A stretch of DNA of 6,218 nucleotides, taken from an uncultured Christensenellaceae bacterium. GTDB taxonomy: Bacteria; Bacillota; Clostridia; Christensenellales; Pumilibacteraceae. Under the pieces are notes generated by a model, which was not told the origin of the DNA, made no database searches, and was given only the letters and a program-made list of their open reading frames with translations. Position 1 is the stretch's first letter. The number at the start of each line of letters is the position of its first letter. Positions 5,686 to 6,218 of this stretch are shown here, piece after piece. The stretch covers positions 8,737-14,954 of the forward strand of contig CAJUQF010000043.1 of the NCBI GenBank assembly GCA_910588315.1. Direction: 5' to 3'. Made by a program: the position numbers and the translations under genes.

Positions 5686-5704
5686 TAGTTCAAATATGAA
5701 ACTA

Positions 5705-5740
5705 TGTAACCAAATTATTATCGGGTAATAGATTTGTAAC
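5705..5740 (+). promoter_or_regulatory. Candidate operator: TGTAAC direct repeat in the divergent intergenic region
   Basis: TGTAAC occurs at 5705-5710 and 5735-5740, 30 bases (about three helical turns) apart, between the two divergent promoters. HxlR-type proteins bind in this kind of location. Six-base repeats in AT-rich DNA can arise by chance, so this is only a candidate. Confidence 0.25.
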
Positions 5741-5764
5741 ATGCGTGTATCTTTTTCGTGTTTT

Positions 5765-5773
5765 TGTTATACT
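5765..5773 (+). promoter_or_regulatory. Extended -10 promoter for the gene at 5827
   Basis: TGTTATACT combines the extended TGn element with TATACT. No good -35 hexamer lies 16-18 bases upstream, which is typical of extended -10 or activator-dependent promoters. Transcription would start near 5780 and give a leader of about 47 bases before the ATG at 5827. Confidence 0.5.
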
Positions 5774-5826
5774 GCGGACGTGATCGATAAGATCGCAAAT
5801 TAATATAATTTCCGGAGGGACCCATT

Positions 5827-6218
5827 ATGAAAAAGACAGATTACACTACCGTCAAGCTCGAAAAAGGCGAGATGAATGTTTATGATTTCGGTACCGTAAG
5901 TTTGCATGTGTACAAGACAAATGATTTTATGGACGACGAGGTGTTCATACTTGTAAAAAACGGAAAGGCGGTTTGTATCGAACTGCCGTGTTTTCATGAT
6001 AACATAGCCGAACTTGCCGAATATATCGAACGTAACAACATCGAACTTGTCGCCAAGTTCGTAGCGTATCATGCCGCAGGTGCTACTTTTATGCCGAATG
6101 TCGGCTCGTATGCTACGGAATCGTCGAATGTTTATAATACGGTCGGCGGCGGAGCGGGGCTTGTAAATAATTTTACCAACGCTTTCGGGAAGATTTTCGA
6201 CAATGGACTTGTCAAGGC
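5827..6218 (+). CDS. Unrecognised protein, possibly degenerate metallo-beta-lactamase fold (3' end beyond window)
   Basis: The first 130 codons, open to the window edge. The start is supported by GGAGG at 5814-5818, 8 bases before the ATG. I do not recognise a named family. The layout resembles the start of a metallo-beta-lactamase fold: a beta-strand N-terminus (about 8-30); EVFILVKNGKAVCIELPCF (38-56), where family members read 'N-x-x-L-I-x-x-G-x-x-x-L-I-D-T-G'; a helix AELAEYIERNN (61-71); then LVAKFVAYHAAGATFM (74-89), where the zinc motif THxHxDHxGG is expected. Only one His survives, so the usual metal site is absent. SYATESSNVYNTVGGG and FTNAFGKIFDNG follow (94-126). No signal peptide or membrane helix. 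It is divergent from the HxlR regulator and is probably its target. The fold assignment is inference. Confidence 0.6.
   Translation, partial: MKKTDYTTVKLEKGEMNVYDFGTVSLHVYKTNDFMDDEVFILVKNGKAVCIELPCFHDNIAELAEYIERNNIELVAKFVAYHAAGATFMPNVGSYATESSNVYNTVGGGAGLVNNFTNAFGKIFDNGLVK

Noticed and set aside
5617..5742. 42-codon N-terminal extension of the HxlR regulator
   Set aside because: It covers the likely TTGACA/TACAAT promoter, is low-complexity hydrophobic sequence, and the ATG at 5616 has a strong AAGGAG.
5804..5809. TATAAT as -10 box of the gene at 5827
   Set aside because: Transcription would begin at or inside the GGAGG ribosome binding site at 5814-5818; the extended -10 at 5765-5773 is better placed.

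Overview
The window looks like chromosomal DNA of an uncultured member of the Clostridia (Bacillota). It has strong GGAG-type ribosome binding sites, sigma-A-type promoters (TTGACA/TACAAT), moderate GC, and the classical Firmicutes macromolecular-synthesis order dnaG-rpoD-trmK. The lineage call below class level is a guess.

Layout. Positions 1 to about 52 are a piece of groEL on the minus strand. It is fused without continuity to the 3' part of dnaG (about 58-654), so both essential genes are cut in mid-frame. This looks like a chimeric contig end, not a biological arrangement. A run of plus-strand genes follows: dnaG (3' part), rpoD (668-1987, primary sigma factor), trmK (1984-2619, tRNA adenine-22 methyltransferase, ATGA overlap), a coiled-coil zinc-ribbon protein (2640-3371), a GalU-like UDP-glucose pyrophosphorylase (3412-4275), and a half-length amidohydrolase-like protein whose metal-binding residues are gone (4265-4900, 11-base overlap with galU). 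Next comes a stand-alone tRNA-Leu with anticodon AAG (4978-5061), with its own consensus promoter and terminator. After an intergenic stretch with two hairpins lies a divergent pair: an HxlR-family regulator on the minus strand (5290-5616) and a plus-strand gene cut by the window edge (5827-6218). The product of that last gene resembles the start of a metallo-beta-lactamase fold without the zinc-binding motif.

How the parts relate. The first block couples replication priming, housekeeping transcription and tRNA modification. The zinc-ribbon protein often follows it in Clostridia, although the Nif3-family gene I would expect after trmK is absent. The HxlR regulator probably controls itself and its divergent neighbour.

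Most notable points: an apparent tandem duplication of sigma region 1.1 in RpoD; two metal-hydrolase-like proteins in one window that both lack their metal ligands; an A34 tRNA-Leu that matches heavy use of CTT codons; and altered nucleotide-site motifs in GalU. I see no CRISPR array, insertion sequence, phage gene or evident new defence system.
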